Assembly: GCF_030161635.1 (NCBI RefSeq)
Contig: NZ_BSUO01000001.1
Location: 1,841,199 to 1,905,198 of the forward strand
Direction of reading: 5' to 3'
DNA: 64,000 nt
Origin: Mobilicoccus caccae
GTDB taxonomy: Bacteria; Actinomycetota; Actinomycetes; Actinomycetales; Dermatophilaceae
Shown: one piece after another, positions 28,956-37,959 of the stretch
Layout of the letters: every line of letters starts with the position of its first letter
Numbering within the stretch: position 1 is the first letter of the stretch
Notes under the pieces: generated by a model
What the model was told of the DNA's origin: nothing
Databases searched by the model: none
What the model saw: the letters and a program-made list of their open reading frames with translations, nothing else
Program-made: the position numbers and the translations under genes

Positions 28956-30142
28956 GCGTCTCCTTCGTCGTCCCGGCCCCGGATGGGGGCCCGCAACTCC
29001 ACCCTCGTCCCGCTCGCGGACGTCGTGATCTCCGCGCTGCCGCCCAGGTCCTCCATACGGCCCAGGATGCTCGAACACACGCCGAGCCGGCCCTCCTCGC
29101 GCGCCTCCTCCAGGCGCCCGGGAGCCATGCCCCGGCCGTTGTCCCGCACGGTCACCATGACGTCCTCCTCGATCTTCTCCACGAGGATCCACGCCCGGGC
29201 CCCCTCCCCGGCGTGGCGGGCCACGTTGTCCAGCGCGGCTCCCACCGCCGCGTCGACCTCGCGGGCCCGCGGCCCGGACATGAGGAGAGGCTCGCCGGTG
29301 TCGACCACGCTCACCGCCTCCCCGGCGCGCTCGGCCAGGAGGGAGGGGAGGTCGATGCGCGACCCCGTCGGGCTCGCCGTCGCCGTCGCACCGCCGACGC
29401 CGCGGCGCAGGGCCGGGCCGGCGATCGGTGTGCGGATGAGGTCGCGCAGACTGCGTTCCTGCTCGGCGGCGAGCCGTCCGAGTTCTGCTGCGTCACCACC
29501 GATCTCCAGCCCACGACGGTGCACGTAGCTGAGGGCCTGCAGGACCCCGTCGTGCACGCTGCGGGCGAGCCGTTCGCGTTCCATCGACGCGGCCTTGATC
29601 GCCGCGGCCTCGCGGGAGGCCCGCTGCCCGTCCCGCGCGAGCTCGGCGCAGTAGCCGACGAGTGCCCCGAGCAGCAGGAGGATGACGATGTTGTGCATCG
29701 TCAGGTCCGAGGGGGTGCCGATCAGCACGATGTCGGCGATCGCGATCACCGCCGCCGCGGCCGTCCCGCCCAACGGCCCGGTGAGCACGGCCCACGAGAG
29801 CACGGTGGCCGCCGGCCACATCCCCGGCACGGTCGGCGCACCGTCGGCGATGGCCTGCGGCGAGTCGACGAGGGCCGAGGCGATGACGGCGGCGGCGCCG
29901 ATGAACAGCTCGACCGCCAGCCAGGTCCGCGTCCTGCGCCGCACGATCAGCGTGAGGACGGTCCAGAGGCCGAGGACCCCGAGGACGACCCACCCACGCT
30001 CGGGGTGCTGGACCTCCGGCAGACGTTGGACGTACTGGTAGACGACGTAGAGCAGCACCAGCGGCCGCAGCAGGTCCAGGGCCGACCAGAACGCCACGAT
30101 GACGCGGCCGTCGTCCTCACCGACCGGGTCGCCGCGACGCAC
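28952..30142 (-). CDS. MacS-type sensor histidine kinase
   Basis: This 396-residue sensor has an N-terminal block of five or six transmembrane helices like the DUF5931 region of MacS. It then has a HisKA_3 phosphoacceptor segment RLARSVHDGVLQALSYVHRR and a GHKL ATPase part with DNVARHAGEG and VRDNGRGMAPG. No periplasmic domain is seen, so it likely senses the membrane. It is followed by its regulator with ATGA overlap, and lies 3 bp after the acyltransferase stop. Confidence 0.86.
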   Translation of the reverse strand: MRRGDPVGEDDGRVIVAFWSALDLLRPLVLLYVVYQYVQRLPEVQHPERGWVVLGVLGLWTVLTLIVRRRTRTWLAVELFIGAAAVIASALVDSPQAIADGAPTVPGMWPAATVLSWAVLTGPLGGTAAAAVIAIADIVLIGTPSDLTMHNIVILLLLGALVGYCAELARDGQRASREAAAIKAASMERERLARSVHDGVLQALSYVHRRGLEIGGDAAELGRLAAEQERSLRDLIRTPIAGPALRRGVGGATATASPTGSRIDLPSLLAERAGEAVSVVDTGEPLLMSGPRAREVDAAVGAALDNVARHAGEGARAWILVEKIEEDVMVTVRDNGRGMAPGRLEEAREEGRLGVCSSILGRMEDLGGSAEITTSASGTRVELRAPIRGRDDEGDA

Positions 30143-30145
30143 GGC

Positions 30146-31101
30146 TCAGGAACTCTGCTCGGGACGGGGCCCCTCGACGTCCTCGCCACCGGCATCGGCG
30201 GGCGAACCCGTGTCGGGAGGGGCTGCGGCGTCCCCGGCGTCCGGGCGGCGCCTGCGCCGGTGTTCGACCTCGGTGCGCGCGGCCGACATGAGCTCCTCGG
30301 CGCGGGCCTGAGCCTTCGCCTGAGCCGCCGCGCCCTCGGCCCTGGCCGTGGCGACGACCCGCTCGGCCCGGGCCTGCGCAGCGGCGCCCTCGGCCTTGGC
30401 CGCGGCCACGAACGTCTCGGCCTTGGCCGCGAGCTGCTGCTTGATGGTGGCCGCGTACTCGTCGACGTACTCCTGACCCGACAACTCGGCCAGGGCCGCC
30501 ATGATCTGGTCGGTGATGTCGCGCAGCACCTCGCGGTCGTCCGCGCGATCGGCGTACCGGCTGAAGTCCAGGGCCGGTCCGACACGCACGCCGACGCGCA
30601 TGATCGTGGGGATCTTCTGCCCGGTGGGCTGGGCCTTGTCGGTGTCGATCATCGCCACCGGAACCACCGGCACACCGGCCTTCAACGCCAACCGCGCGAT
30701 ACCGGTCTTGCCCTTGTAGAGCCGCCCGTCGGGAGAGCGGGTGCCCTCGGGGTAGATGCCGAACAGCTCACCGCGCTGCAGCACGGCCAGACCGGCGTCC
30801 ATCGCGACCTGGCTGGCCGCGCCACCCGAACGGTCGATGGGGATCTGCCCGGTGCCGCGGAAGAACGCCGCCTTGAGACGCCCGACCAGGCCGGGCTGGG
30901 TGAAGTAGTCGCTCTTGGCCGGGAACGTGATCCGCCGCGGGCACATCAACGGCAGCAGGATCGAGTCGCTGAACGAGAGATGGTTGCTCGCCAGGATGGC
31001 GGGCCCGTGCGTGGGGATGTGCTCCTCCCCTCCATCCAGGGGCGGAACAGCACGCGGATCACGGGCCCGATGAGGACCAGTTTGAAGAACCAGTAGAGCA
31101 C
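30146..31101 (-). CDS. 1-acyl-sn-glycerol-3-phosphate acyltransferase (PlsC family), one apparent frameshift
   Basis: This membrane-bound acyltransferase of phospholipid synthesis begins VLYWFFKLVLIGPVIRVLF. The catalytic NHLSFSD box (H-X4-D) appears only after one G is added to the GGGG run at 31027-31030. FGIYPEGTRSPDG then follows in the downstream frame. The restored length is about 318 residues. The last 110 are an unusual Ala/Glu/Lys-rich repeat helix (EGAAAQARAERV and EGAAAQAKAQAR) likely to form a coiled coil. The GTG 31101 is preceded by GGGAGG. Confidence 0.85.
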
Positions 31102-31217
31102 CGCATCCCTCCCGTCGGACCGGGCCACTCTACGGGATGACCACGGGTGGCGGGGGCCCTCACGCGGAACGCCCGTCTCTGCGAGAATCCCCTCCAGAGC
31201 GTGTGGAGAGGGGACCC

Positions 31218-31811
31218 ATGTCGACCACCGGCGGCGACGAGCGAGACGACATCGACGCCCAGTTCGCCGACATCATCGCGCGCTGGGACGACCCACCCCA
31301 GGAGGCCCTGGATCCGCCTGCCCCCACGTCCGAGGAACGCTCCGTCGACCGATCCGATAGCGATGCGGACGCACGCGCCGAGCGCAGTGCCCCCGACGAC
31401 GCCCCCGACACCCCTGAGACCCCCGAGACCCCCGAGATCTCGGCGCCCCCTCCCGATCGCGCCGATCCGGTGGACCGGGGCGCCCCGAACACCCTCTCCG
31501 CCTCCTCGCAGCTCGGCGAACCGGTCCCGTTCCGGCGTCACGAGATGCCCGAGGACGACGAGGAAAAGGGCTACGAGCCGCCTCCGCCGCGCCCGTTGCC
31601 GGCCTTCTTCGACGACTGGCCCTTCTATCTCGCCCTCGTCGGTCTGGTCGGCGGCCCGTTGTGGCTGGTGTACCTCGCGCTCTTCGACTCGACCGAACGC
31701 AGCCTCATGTGGGCGGCCGGCGGTCTGACCCTCGCGGGCTTCGCGACGCTCGTCCTGCGGCAACCGAAGGACCGCGACATCGACGATGACGACGACGGCG
31801 CCCGCGTCTGA
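31218..31811 (+). CDS. Conserved membrane protein with acidic N-terminal region
   Basis: This 197-residue protein has a low-complexity, acidic, proline-rich N-terminal half that includes the repeat TPETPETPE. A segment PRPLPAFFDDWPFYLALVGL then enters two transmembrane helices, and an Asp-rich tail ends it. Its position beside a glucokinase operon is shared with other actinobacteria, but I cannot name a function. The ATG 31218 has GAGAGGGG upstream; an earlier in-frame start would extend into an untranslated-looking region. It is divergent from the acyltransferase. Confidence 0.75.
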   Translation: MSTTGGDERDDIDAQFADIIARWDDPPQEALDPPAPTSEERSVDRSDSDADARAERSAPDDAPDTPETPETPEISAPPPDRADPVDRGAPNTLSASSQLGEPVPFRRHEMPEDDEEKGYEPPPPRPLPAFFDDWPFYLALVGLVGGPLWLVYLALFDSTERSLMWAAGGLTLAGFATLVLRQPKDRDIDDDDDGARV

Positions 31812-31832
31812 GCGCAGGTCTCGCGTCCGACC

Positions 31833-32807
31833 TCAGTTCTCCGCGCGCGCGAGGTCGGCCGCCCCGATGAGTCCGGCGTCGGGGCCGAGCGCCGCGGCGA
31901 CGATCTGCGCCTCGGGGCGGTAGCCGCGACCGGGCAGGTGGCGGCGGTAGGCCAGGCGCGCGGGTTCCAGCAGCAGGTCGCCGGCCGCGCTGACGCCGCC
32001 ACCGACGACGAACATCCCCGGGTCGAAGGCCGCCGCGAGGTTGGCGAGCCCCACACCCAGCCAGTGCCCGACCTCGGCGAGAAGCTCACGCGCCGTCGGG
32101 TCGCCCTCGCGGGCGGCCTCGGTGACCAGGGGCCCGGCCAGGCGTGAGGGGTCCCCGCCGACGCGTTCGAGGAGGTCCTCGGCCACCGGCGAGCGGGCCG
32201 ACATGAGCCCGCGGGCCTCCCTGACCAGCGCGTTACCGCTCGCGTACTGCTCCCAGCACCCCCGGTTGCCGCACTCGCACCGGATGCCGTCGGGCACGAC
32301 CTGCATGTGTCCGAACTCCCCCGCGATGCCGTGCCGGCCGCGCTGCAGCACCCCGTCGAAGAGCAGTGCTCCACCGATGCCGGTGCCCAGGGTGATCATG
32401 GCCACGTGCGTCTCGCCGCGGGCCGCACCGAACCGCGACTCCGCCCAGGCGGCGGCGTTGGCGTCGTTGTCGACGGTGATCGTGCGCCGGAAGCGGGCCC
32501 GCAGCGCGTCGCGCAGCGGCTCGTCCCGCCACGACAGGTGCGGCGCGAAGACGACGGTCGCGCGGTCGGCACCCACGAAGCCCGCGGCACCGACCCCGAG
32601 GGCGACGATCTCCTCGCCCTGCTGCTCGGCGTCGGCCAGCAGTTCCTCCACCGCGTCGACGATGGTGTCCTCCACGACGCGGGGGCTGGAGGAGCGTTCC
32701 GGGGTGTCGCGGCGTGCCCGCCGGAGGATGCGGCCGGAGGCGTCGACCGTGCCGGCCGCCACCTTCGTGCCGCCGATGTCGACCCCGATGGCCAGCCCGC
32801 CACTCAC
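31833..32807 (-). CDS. ROK family glucokinase (copy 1)
   Basis: This 324-residue sugar kinase has the N-terminal phosphate loop GVDIGGTKVAAGTVD, catalytic DNDANAAAWAE, and the ROK zinc motif CECGNRGCWEQYASG with EFGHMQVV. ROK glucokinases are the main glucose-phosphorylating enzymes of actinobacteria and may also regulate carbon repression. The start GTG 32807 overlaps the stop of the second ROK gene (GTGA). It ends the four-gene operon that begins at 34616. Confidence 0.92.
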   Translation of the reverse strand: MSGGLAIGVDIGGTKVAAGTVDASGRILRRARRDTPERSSSPRVVEDTIVDAVEELLADAEQQGEEIVALGVGAAGFVGADRATVVFAPHLSWRDEPLRDALRARFRRTITVDNDANAAAWAESRFGAARGETHVAMITLGTGIGGALLFDGVLQRGRHGIAGEFGHMQVVPDGIRCECGNRGCWEQYASGNALVREARGLMSARSPVAEDLLERVGGDPSRLAGPLVTEAAREGDPTARELLAEVGHWLGVGLANLAAAFDPGMFVVGGGVSAAGDLLLEPARLAYRRHLPGRGYRPEAQIVAAALGPDAGLIGAADLARAEN

Positions 32808-33760
32808 CGTCCGGTCCGAACGAGGTCACGCGCCAGCGCCGCCGCGCCGACGACACCCGCGTCGTCGAGCAGTTCGGCGAGCAGGAGCCTGGCCTGGGGC
32901 CGGAACCCCCGGCCGGTCAGGTGTTCGGTGAACGCCTCCCGGGCCGGATCCAGCAGGAGCGCCCCGGCCTGGGACACCCCGCCCCCGATGAGGACGACCT
33001 CCGGGTCGAGGATCGCGGCGAGCGAGGCGACACCCTCCCCCAGCCACCGGCCCAACTCGGCCAGGAGCCCGACCGCGGCGGGATCTCCCTGCATCGCCGC
33101 GTCTGTGACATCACGTCCGGTGAGCGTGCGCGCGTCTCCTCCGCAGCGGTTCGCCAGCACGGCCGCCTCGGGAGCGCCGGAGGCGACGAGGTGCTGGGCC
33201 GAGCGGACCAACGCGGTGCCGCTCGCGTACTGCTCCAGGCAGCCGTGGATACCGCACCCGCACAGCCGGCCGTTCGGGACGACCCGCATGTGACCGAGTT
33301 CGGCTCCCATCCCGAAGGCACCGCGCAACAGCTGCCCGTCGGTCACCACGCCGCCACCGACGCCGGTGCCGATGGTGAGGAACAGCAGGTCGTCGACGTC
33401 CTTGGCCGACCCGTGGACGAACTCGCCCCAGGTCGCGGCGTTGGCGTCGTTCTCGATGACGACGGGCAGCCGCACCAGCGCGGCCAGGTCGGCACGCAGG
33501 CTCTCACCGCGCCAGGACACGTTGGGGGCGAACACGACCCGCTCGCGCTCCCGGTCGAGGAATCCCGCGACCGCCACACCGACGGCCTCGACGTCGCCGT
33601 CGCCGGCCAGCTCGTCGACGAGGTCGGCGGCGGCGGCCACGATCGCGGTGGGGTCCTCGGCCGCCGTGTCGCGCTTGCCGCGGGCGAGGATCGTGCCGTC
33701 CTCCTCGACGACGGCTCCGAGGATCTTGGTGCCGCCGATGTCCAGTCCCACCGTGGTCAT
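32804..33760 (-). CDS. ROK family glucokinase (copy 2)
   Basis: This 318-residue paralogue has GLDIGGTKILGAVVEEDGT, ENDANAATWGEF, GTGVGGGVV, and the zinc motif CGCGIHGCLEQYASG. It matches the adjacent kinase along its whole length, so the pair arose by tandem duplication. One copy may prefer another hexose or N-acetyl sugar. ATG 33760 overlaps the previous stop by ATGA. Confidence 0.9.
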   Translation of the reverse strand: MTTVGLDIGGTKILGAVVEEDGTILARGKRDTAAEDPTAIVAAAADLVDELAGDGDVEAVGVAVAGFLDRERERVVFAPNVSWRGESLRADLAALVRLPVVIENDANAATWGEFVHGSAKDVDDLLFLTIGTGVGGGVVTDGQLLRGAFGMGAELGHMRVVPNGRLCGCGIHGCLEQYASGTALVRSAQHLVASGAPEAAVLANRCGGDARTLTGRDVTDAAMQGDPAAVGLLAELGRWLGEGVASLAAILDPEVVLIGGGVSQAGALLLDPAREAFTEHLTGRGFRPQARLLLAELLDDAGVVGAAALARDLVRTGR

Positions 33761-34179
33761 GCCCGCTCCTGCTGCTCGTCGTGGTCACCGGCCGGAGATC
33801 GGTCCTGGTCGTCGTGGCCGTCGCGATCCCCTCGGTACTGCAAGGTACCGCCCGCGGGCGCGCCGGCGTCGGCGGATCCGGCGGCTCGGCCCGACTCCTC
33901 GATGCCGCCGGCCAGGGTGCGCAGGCCGTCCGCGAGCAGGTCGGCGACGTCGGCGAGACTGCGCAGCGCCTCGGGGGCGTGCATCGTGACCCACGATGGG
34001 TCCTGCCTCTGCTCCGAGGTCGGGTCGGACTCCGGCTCCGGCCGCAACAGCCTCAGCGGCGGGCGTTCACGGCCCTCGTCGCCCTCGTCCTCCTGCGGGG
34101 TCGGCGCGTTCACCCTCGTCAGGGCCTGCGCCAACAGCCGGGCCTCGGTCTCGACCGACCCGACGCTGCGATCACTCAT
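33757..34179 (-). CDS. Conserved hypothetical (DUF5304-like)
   Basis: This 140-residue cytosolic protein has a charged N-terminus, a short helix-forming core HAPEALRSLADVADLLADGL, and a Gly/Asp/His-rich disordered tail. The place between an SRPBCC gene and glucokinase matches DUF5304 proteins of actinobacteria; I assign that by context and core only. It has ATGA overlaps on both sides, so it is translated with its neighbours. Confidence 0.65.
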   Translation of the reverse strand: MSDRSVGSVETEARLLAQALTRVNAPTPQEDEGDEGRERPPLRLLRPEPESDPTSEQRQDPSWVTMHAPEALRSLADVADLLADGLRTLAGGIEESGRAAGSADAGAPAGGTLQYRGDRDGHDDQDRSPAGDHDEQQERA

Positions 34180-34616
34180 CCCTGGACGCGCCGGCGCAGC
34201 CCGGTCAGTGCGGTGGACACGATCGACTTCTCGGCCTTGCGTCGCAGCATCCCCGGCAGGGGCACGGCCACGTCGACCGTGAGCGAGTAGGTGACCATCG
34301 TGCCCTCGTCGTCGGCCTCGATGACGTACTGCCCGTCCAGCGACCTCAGTTTGGCCGACTCCACGAGCGTCCACGACACCTCGCCCGCACCGTCCTCGTC
34401 GACGTCCCAGTCGTACTCGAGCACGTAGGTGTCCGACACCACCCCGGCGTCGACCGTGAACCGCACGCGGCGGGGCCAGCCGTCCTCGTCCTCCAGGATC
34501 GAGACCTGCTTCATGTCGGGGGACCACTGCGGGTAGGACTCGACGTCGACGATCACGTCGAGCACCTCGCCGGGTGACGCGTCGATGCGGACCGACTCCT
34601 TGGTTCCTGAGGACAT
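34176..34616 (-). CDS. SRPBCC family protein
   Basis: This 146-residue polyketide-cyclase/START-like protein has a helix-grip fold: RIDASPGEVLDVIVDVESYP, then WSPDMKQV, and a long C-terminal helix. It is intact, unlike the SRPBCC remnant at 3459. Ligand unknown; members near acyl-CoA ligase genes may bind lipids. It is first in the operon with the DUF5304-like gene and the two glucokinases, and divergent from fadD. Confidence 0.85.
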   Translation of the reverse strand: MSSGTKESVRIDASPGEVLDVIVDVESYPQWSPDMKQVSILEDEDGWPRRVRFTVDAGVVSDTYVLEYDWDVDEDGAGEVSWTLVESAKLRSLDGQYVIEADDEGTMVTYSLTVDVAVPLPGMLRRKAEKSIVSTALTGLRRRVQG

Positions 34617-34700
34617 GTCCGTAGGCTATCGACCCACGCATCGGTATGGTGACCCGACGTCGGGTGTCCGCCCGAGTCCCTGCACCGACGAGGAACTCCC

Positions 34701-36494
34701 GTGCGTGAATCCAGCGTCCCCCCGGTCGTCCCGCCGACCACCGAGGGCACCCTTGCCGACCTGCCCGCCCGCAACGCCGCGCGCCGCCCCGACCGGGTCG
34801 CGTTCTCCGTCAAGGACGGTGGCCTCTGGCGTGACGTCACGGCCCGCGACTTCGCCGCCGAGGTGCGCCTCCTGGCCAAGGGGTTCGTCGCGGCCGGCAT
34901 CGAGGTGGGCGACCGCGTCGCGATCATGAGCCGCACCCGGTACGAGTGGACCCTGATCGACTTCGCCCTGTGGACCGCCGCAGCCGTGCCGGTGCCCGTG
35001 TACGAGACCTCCTCCGCCTCGCAGCTCGAGTGGATCCTGCAGGACTCGGGCGCGCGAGCCCTGGTGCACGAGAACGACACCCACGCCGCGCTCGCGGCCG
35101 AGGTCAGGGACGGCCTCCCCGAGCTGGCTCACGTGTGGTCCATCGACGGCGGCGGCCTGGACGACCTGCGCGCGGCCGGGGCCGACATCGACGACGCGAC
35201 CCTGGACGCCCGGCGGGAGGGCCTGGACCGGGCCGCGCCGGCGACGATCATCTACACCTCGGGAACCACCGGCCGCCCCAAGGGATGTGAGTTGTCGCAC
35301 GGCAACTTCATGGACCTGTCGGACAACGTCGTCGTGGCCCTCGACGAGATCGTCGGGCCCGACGACGCCTCCGTCCTGCTGTTCCTGCCGCTGGCGCACG
35401 TGTTCGCGCGTCTCATCCAGGTCGTCACCGTCGACGCGGGGATGCGCGTGGGGCACACCCCCGACATCAAGTCCCTGCTGCCCGACCTCGGGGAGTTCCG
35501 ACCCACCTTCCTGCTCGCCGTGCCGCGCGTGTTCGAGAAGGTGTTCAACGCGGCCGATCAGAAGGCCCGCAGCGACGGCCGCGGCGGCATCTTCACCCGC
35601 GCGACGCGCACGGCCATCGCCTACAGCCGCGGCCTGGACGAGCCCGGCGGGCCCTCGCTGCGGGTGCGCATCGCCCACCGCGTCATGGAGCGGCTCGTGT
35701 ACCGCAAGATCCGCGACCGGCTCGGAGGGCGGGTCCGATGGGCGGTCTCCGGCGGTGCAGCCCTCGGGCCACGACTGGCCCACTTCTTCCGCGGCATCGG
35801 TATCACGGTCCTGGAGGGGTACGGCCTCACCGAGACCACCGCCCCGGTGGCCGTGGGACTGCCCGACCGGCTCAAGATCGGCGCGGTCGGCCTGGCCCTG
35901 CCCGGCACCGCCCTGCGGGTCACCGACGACGGCGAGGTCCTCGTCAAGGGCGTCGGCGTCTTCGGGGGCTACCGGCACGCCCCGGAGGCCACCGCCGAGG
36001 CCTTCACCGACGACGGCTGGCTCCGCACCGGCGACCTCGGCGAACTCGACGACGAGGGTTTCCTCACCATCACCGGCCGACGCAAGGAGATCCTCGTCAC
36101 GGCCGGCGGCAAGAACGTCGCTCCGGCCGGGCTGGAGGACGTCGTGCGGGCGCACCCCGTCGTCTCCCAGGCCGTGGTCGTGGGCGACGGACGCCCGTTC
36201 ATCGGCGCGCTGGTGACCATCGACGCCGAGATGCTGCCCTCCTGGGCCGAGGCGCACTCGCGCGGCGACCTCACCCCCGAGAGCTGCCTGACCGACCCGA
36301 TGGTGCGCGAGCACATCCAGAAGGCCGTCGACCGCGCGAACGCGACGGTGAGCCGCGCCGAGAGCATCCGGTCCTTCCGGATCGTCCCCGGCGACTTCAC
36401 CGAGGCCAGTGGGCACCTCACCCCGTCGATGAAGCTGCGGCGCAAGGAGATCCTGCGCGACTTCGCCGACGAGATCGAGGCCATCTACCGCTGA
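34701..36494 (+). CDS. Long-chain fatty acid-CoA ligase (FadD15-like)
   Basis: This 597-residue AMP-forming acyl-CoA synthetase activates fatty acids for degradation or lipid synthesis. The P-loop motif TIIYTSGTTGRPKGCELSHG is visible, as is GYGLTETTAPVAVG (A5) and the A7/A8 region WLRTGDLGELDDEGFL with GRRKEILVTAGGKNV. The N-terminal stretch matches the long FadD15 type. The GTG 34701 is preceded by GAGGAA. The 3' end overlaps the convergent lipoprotein gene by 10 nt. Confidence 0.92.
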   Translation: MRESSVPPVVPPTTEGTLADLPARNAARRPDRVAFSVKDGGLWRDVTARDFAAEVRLLAKGFVAAGIEVGDRVAIMSRTRYEWTLIDFALWTAAAVPVPVYETSSASQLEWILQDSGARALVHENDTHAALAAEVRDGLPELAHVWSIDGGGLDDLRAAGADIDDATLDARREGLDRAAPATIIYTSGTTGRPKGCELSHGNFMDLSDNVVVALDEIVGPDDASVLLFLPLAHVFARLIQVVTVDAGMRVGHTPDIKSLLPDLGEFRPTFLLAVPRVFEKVFNAADQKARSDGRGGIFTRATRTAIAYSRGLDEPGGPSLRVRIAHRVMERLVYRKIRDRLGGRVRWAVSGGAALGPRLAHFFRGIGITVLEGYGLTETTAPVAVGLPDRLKIGAVGLALPGTALRVTDDGEVLVKGVGVFGGYRHAPEATAEAFTDDGWLRTGDLGELDDEGFLTITGRRKEILVTAGGKNVAPAGLEDVVRAHPVVSQAVVVGDGRPFIGALVTIDAEMLPSWAEAHSRGDLTPESCLTDPMVREHIQKAVDRANATVSRAESIRSFRIVPGDFTEASGHLTPSMKLRRKEILRDFADEIEAIYR

Positions 36495-37543
36495 GATCCG
36501 CGCCGCAGGTCAGTCTGCCAGGCAGGCAGCAGCTCGGCCTGGCTCCGGCCGTAGGCGTCGCGGTCACGACCTCCGCCGGGCGGGCCGGTGACGACGAGGC
36601 CGACGAGCGCGGACTCGCCGTGCAGACGTGCGTAGGTGGCGGCGGCACTGGAGGCCTCCGCGTAGGTGAGCCGGCGCTGCTCGAGGGATCGGGGCCGGGT
36701 TCCCTCGACCGGTTCGAAGTCGTCGGCGGCGGGGAGGGTGTCCGGGACCCCGTCGCGGGTGACCTTCTCGCGCAAGGGCTCCCAGACGTCCTCGAGCGAC
36801 ACCGGACTGTCGCGGTAGGCCACGTACTCGGCCACGCCTTCGACGAGCCAGCGGGGGGCATCGGGTCGTGGCTGCGCAGACAGTGCGACGTGGACGCATT
36901 CGTGGGTGAGGACGACGCGCCGGCCCTCGTCGGTCAGAGCGTCCCAGGCACCGGTGCCGAGGTGCACGCGTGCGCGACTATGTGGCGGATCTCCGACGAC
37001 GACGGTGGTCGCCGCGGCGCCCTCGGCCGCAGCGCCGTCGGTCGCTGCCCCATCGGTCGCAGTGCCGTCGGTCACGGCCTTACCCGAGGAGTCCGGCGGA
37101 CCCGGTCGTCCGTCGGCGGGGTCGGGTGAGACGAGCCGGGCATCGTCGCGCAAGGCCTTCCCCTGCTCGGAGGTGGCCGGGGCCAGGATCACCGGTGGCG
37201 GAGGCTGCTCCGGCCAGACCGCACGACACCGCTGCCACGCCTCGTCCGCGGCCGCCGCGATGTCGCGCAGCTCCGCCTCCGGACGAGCGCCGACGACGAC
37301 CGCCTCACCTGCCCGGATCACCTGGGCGCTCGGCCACCGGTCGCGCAGATCGGACACGCCGGGGGACGCGTGCCCGGGTGAGGCCGACTCCGCCCTCCCG
37401 CTCGGGGAGGTCACCGGCCCACCCTCGCCGGGTGCACCGCACCCCGCGACGACCGGGCCACCGATCAGGCAGCCCACCAGCGCGAGCACCACACGCGAGC
37501 GCCTCCGGCGTCGGTCTGCTGAGTCACCCGGCGACGCGAACAC
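36485..37543 (-). CDS. Putative zinc metallopeptidase lipoprotein (HExxH)
   Basis: This protein of about 352 residues has a basic N-terminus, a hydrophobic stretch and the lipobox VVAGC, so it should be a membrane-anchored lipoprotein. A gluzincin-like motif VVLTHECVHVAL gives HECVH; a downstream Glu in WLVEGVAEYVAY supplies the third ligand. A repeat TDGTATDGAATDGAA sits in a linker before it. Substrates are unknown. The start is uncertain; GTG 37543 overlaps the upstream small gene by 20 nt. It is probably in the RecA-NDp-controlled transcript. Confidence 0.7.
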   Translation of the reverse strand: MFASPGDSADRRRRRSRVVLALVGCLIGGPVVAGCGAPGEGGPVTSPSGRAESASPGHASPGVSDLRDRWPSAQVIRAGEAVVVGARPEAELRDIAAAADEAWQRCRAVWPEQPPPPVILAPATSEQGKALRDDARLVSPDPADGRPGPPDSSGKAVTDGTATDGAATDGAAAEGAAATTVVVGDPPHSRARVHLGTGAWDALTDEGRRVVLTHECVHVALSAQPRPDAPRWLVEGVAEYVAYRDSPVSLEDVWEPLREKVTRDGVPDTLPAADDFEPVEGTRPRSLEQRRLTYAEASSAAATYARLHGESALVGLVVTGPPGGGRDRDAYGRSQAELLPAWQTDLRRGSQR

Positions 37544-37742
37544 CCTCCCAGGGTTCCACCTCGGCGGTGAGCTCGCTCGCATCCTCGGCCCGGAGGAGGC
37601 CGGCTCCGACGAACACGTCCACCGCCCGGCGCTCGACCGGGTCGAGTCTCAGACCTCCCACCGGAACCTCCAGCAGGACACGCACCGCGCAATCGGCGCA
37701 CGCCCACCCGGCCACCGGGCACGTGCCACAGTCCACGATCAT
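37524..37742 (-). CDS. Small cysteine-rich conserved protein
   Basis: This 72-residue protein begins MIVDCGTCPVAGWACADCAV, with cysteines in a C-X2-C and C-X2-C pattern suggesting a metal or cluster site, and ends in a helix (VERRAVDVFVGAGLLRAEDA). It is a known type of small actinobacterial protein, with no function I can assign. The ATG 37742 has AGGAGG upstream. A RecA-NDp-like promoter is 60-80 bp upstream. Confidence 0.75.
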   Translation of the reverse strand: MIVDCGTCPVAGWACADCAVRVLLEVPVGGLRLDPVERRAVDVFVGAGLLRAEDASELTAEVEPWEGVRVAG

Positions 37743-37802
37743 GTCGGCCTCCTGTCAGGCTTCTTCGACGGCGGCGACCAGACCGGCCACCGACTCACCC
37801 GC

Positions 37803-37824
37803 AACCTAGAACCCCCACCGACAA
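37803..37824 (-). promoter_or_regulatory. RecA-NDp (PafBC-type) promoter, minus strand
   Basis: On the minus strand TTGTCGGTG (37824-37816), 7 nt, then TAGGTT (37808-37803). It matches the DNA-damage RecA-NDp consensus with one base less spacing. It drives the small cysteine protein and the lipoprotein. Together with the plus-strand copy it forms a perfect 16-bp inverted repeat. Confidence 0.65.
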
Positions 37825-37930
37825 CCCTTCCCCACCGGCGTCGTCACGGGCCCTCGGCGGCCACCGGTGCACCCCGTCCGGTCGACAGCGACGAACCTCA
37901 CGTGTGTCGCGGACGCGGGTCGTCGAAGGG

Positions 37931-37953
37931 TTGTCGGTGGTCTCTGGGACTGT
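37931..37953 (+). promoter_or_regulatory. RecA-NDp (PafBC-type) promoter, plus strand
   Basis: TTGTCGGTG (37931-37939), 8 nt, then GACTGT (37948-37953). The ATG of the DEDD/UvrC-like gene is at 37960, 6 nt after the -10, so the transcript is likely leaderless, which explains the lack of a ribosome site. Confidence 0.68.
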
Positions 37954-37959
37954 CCAGAC

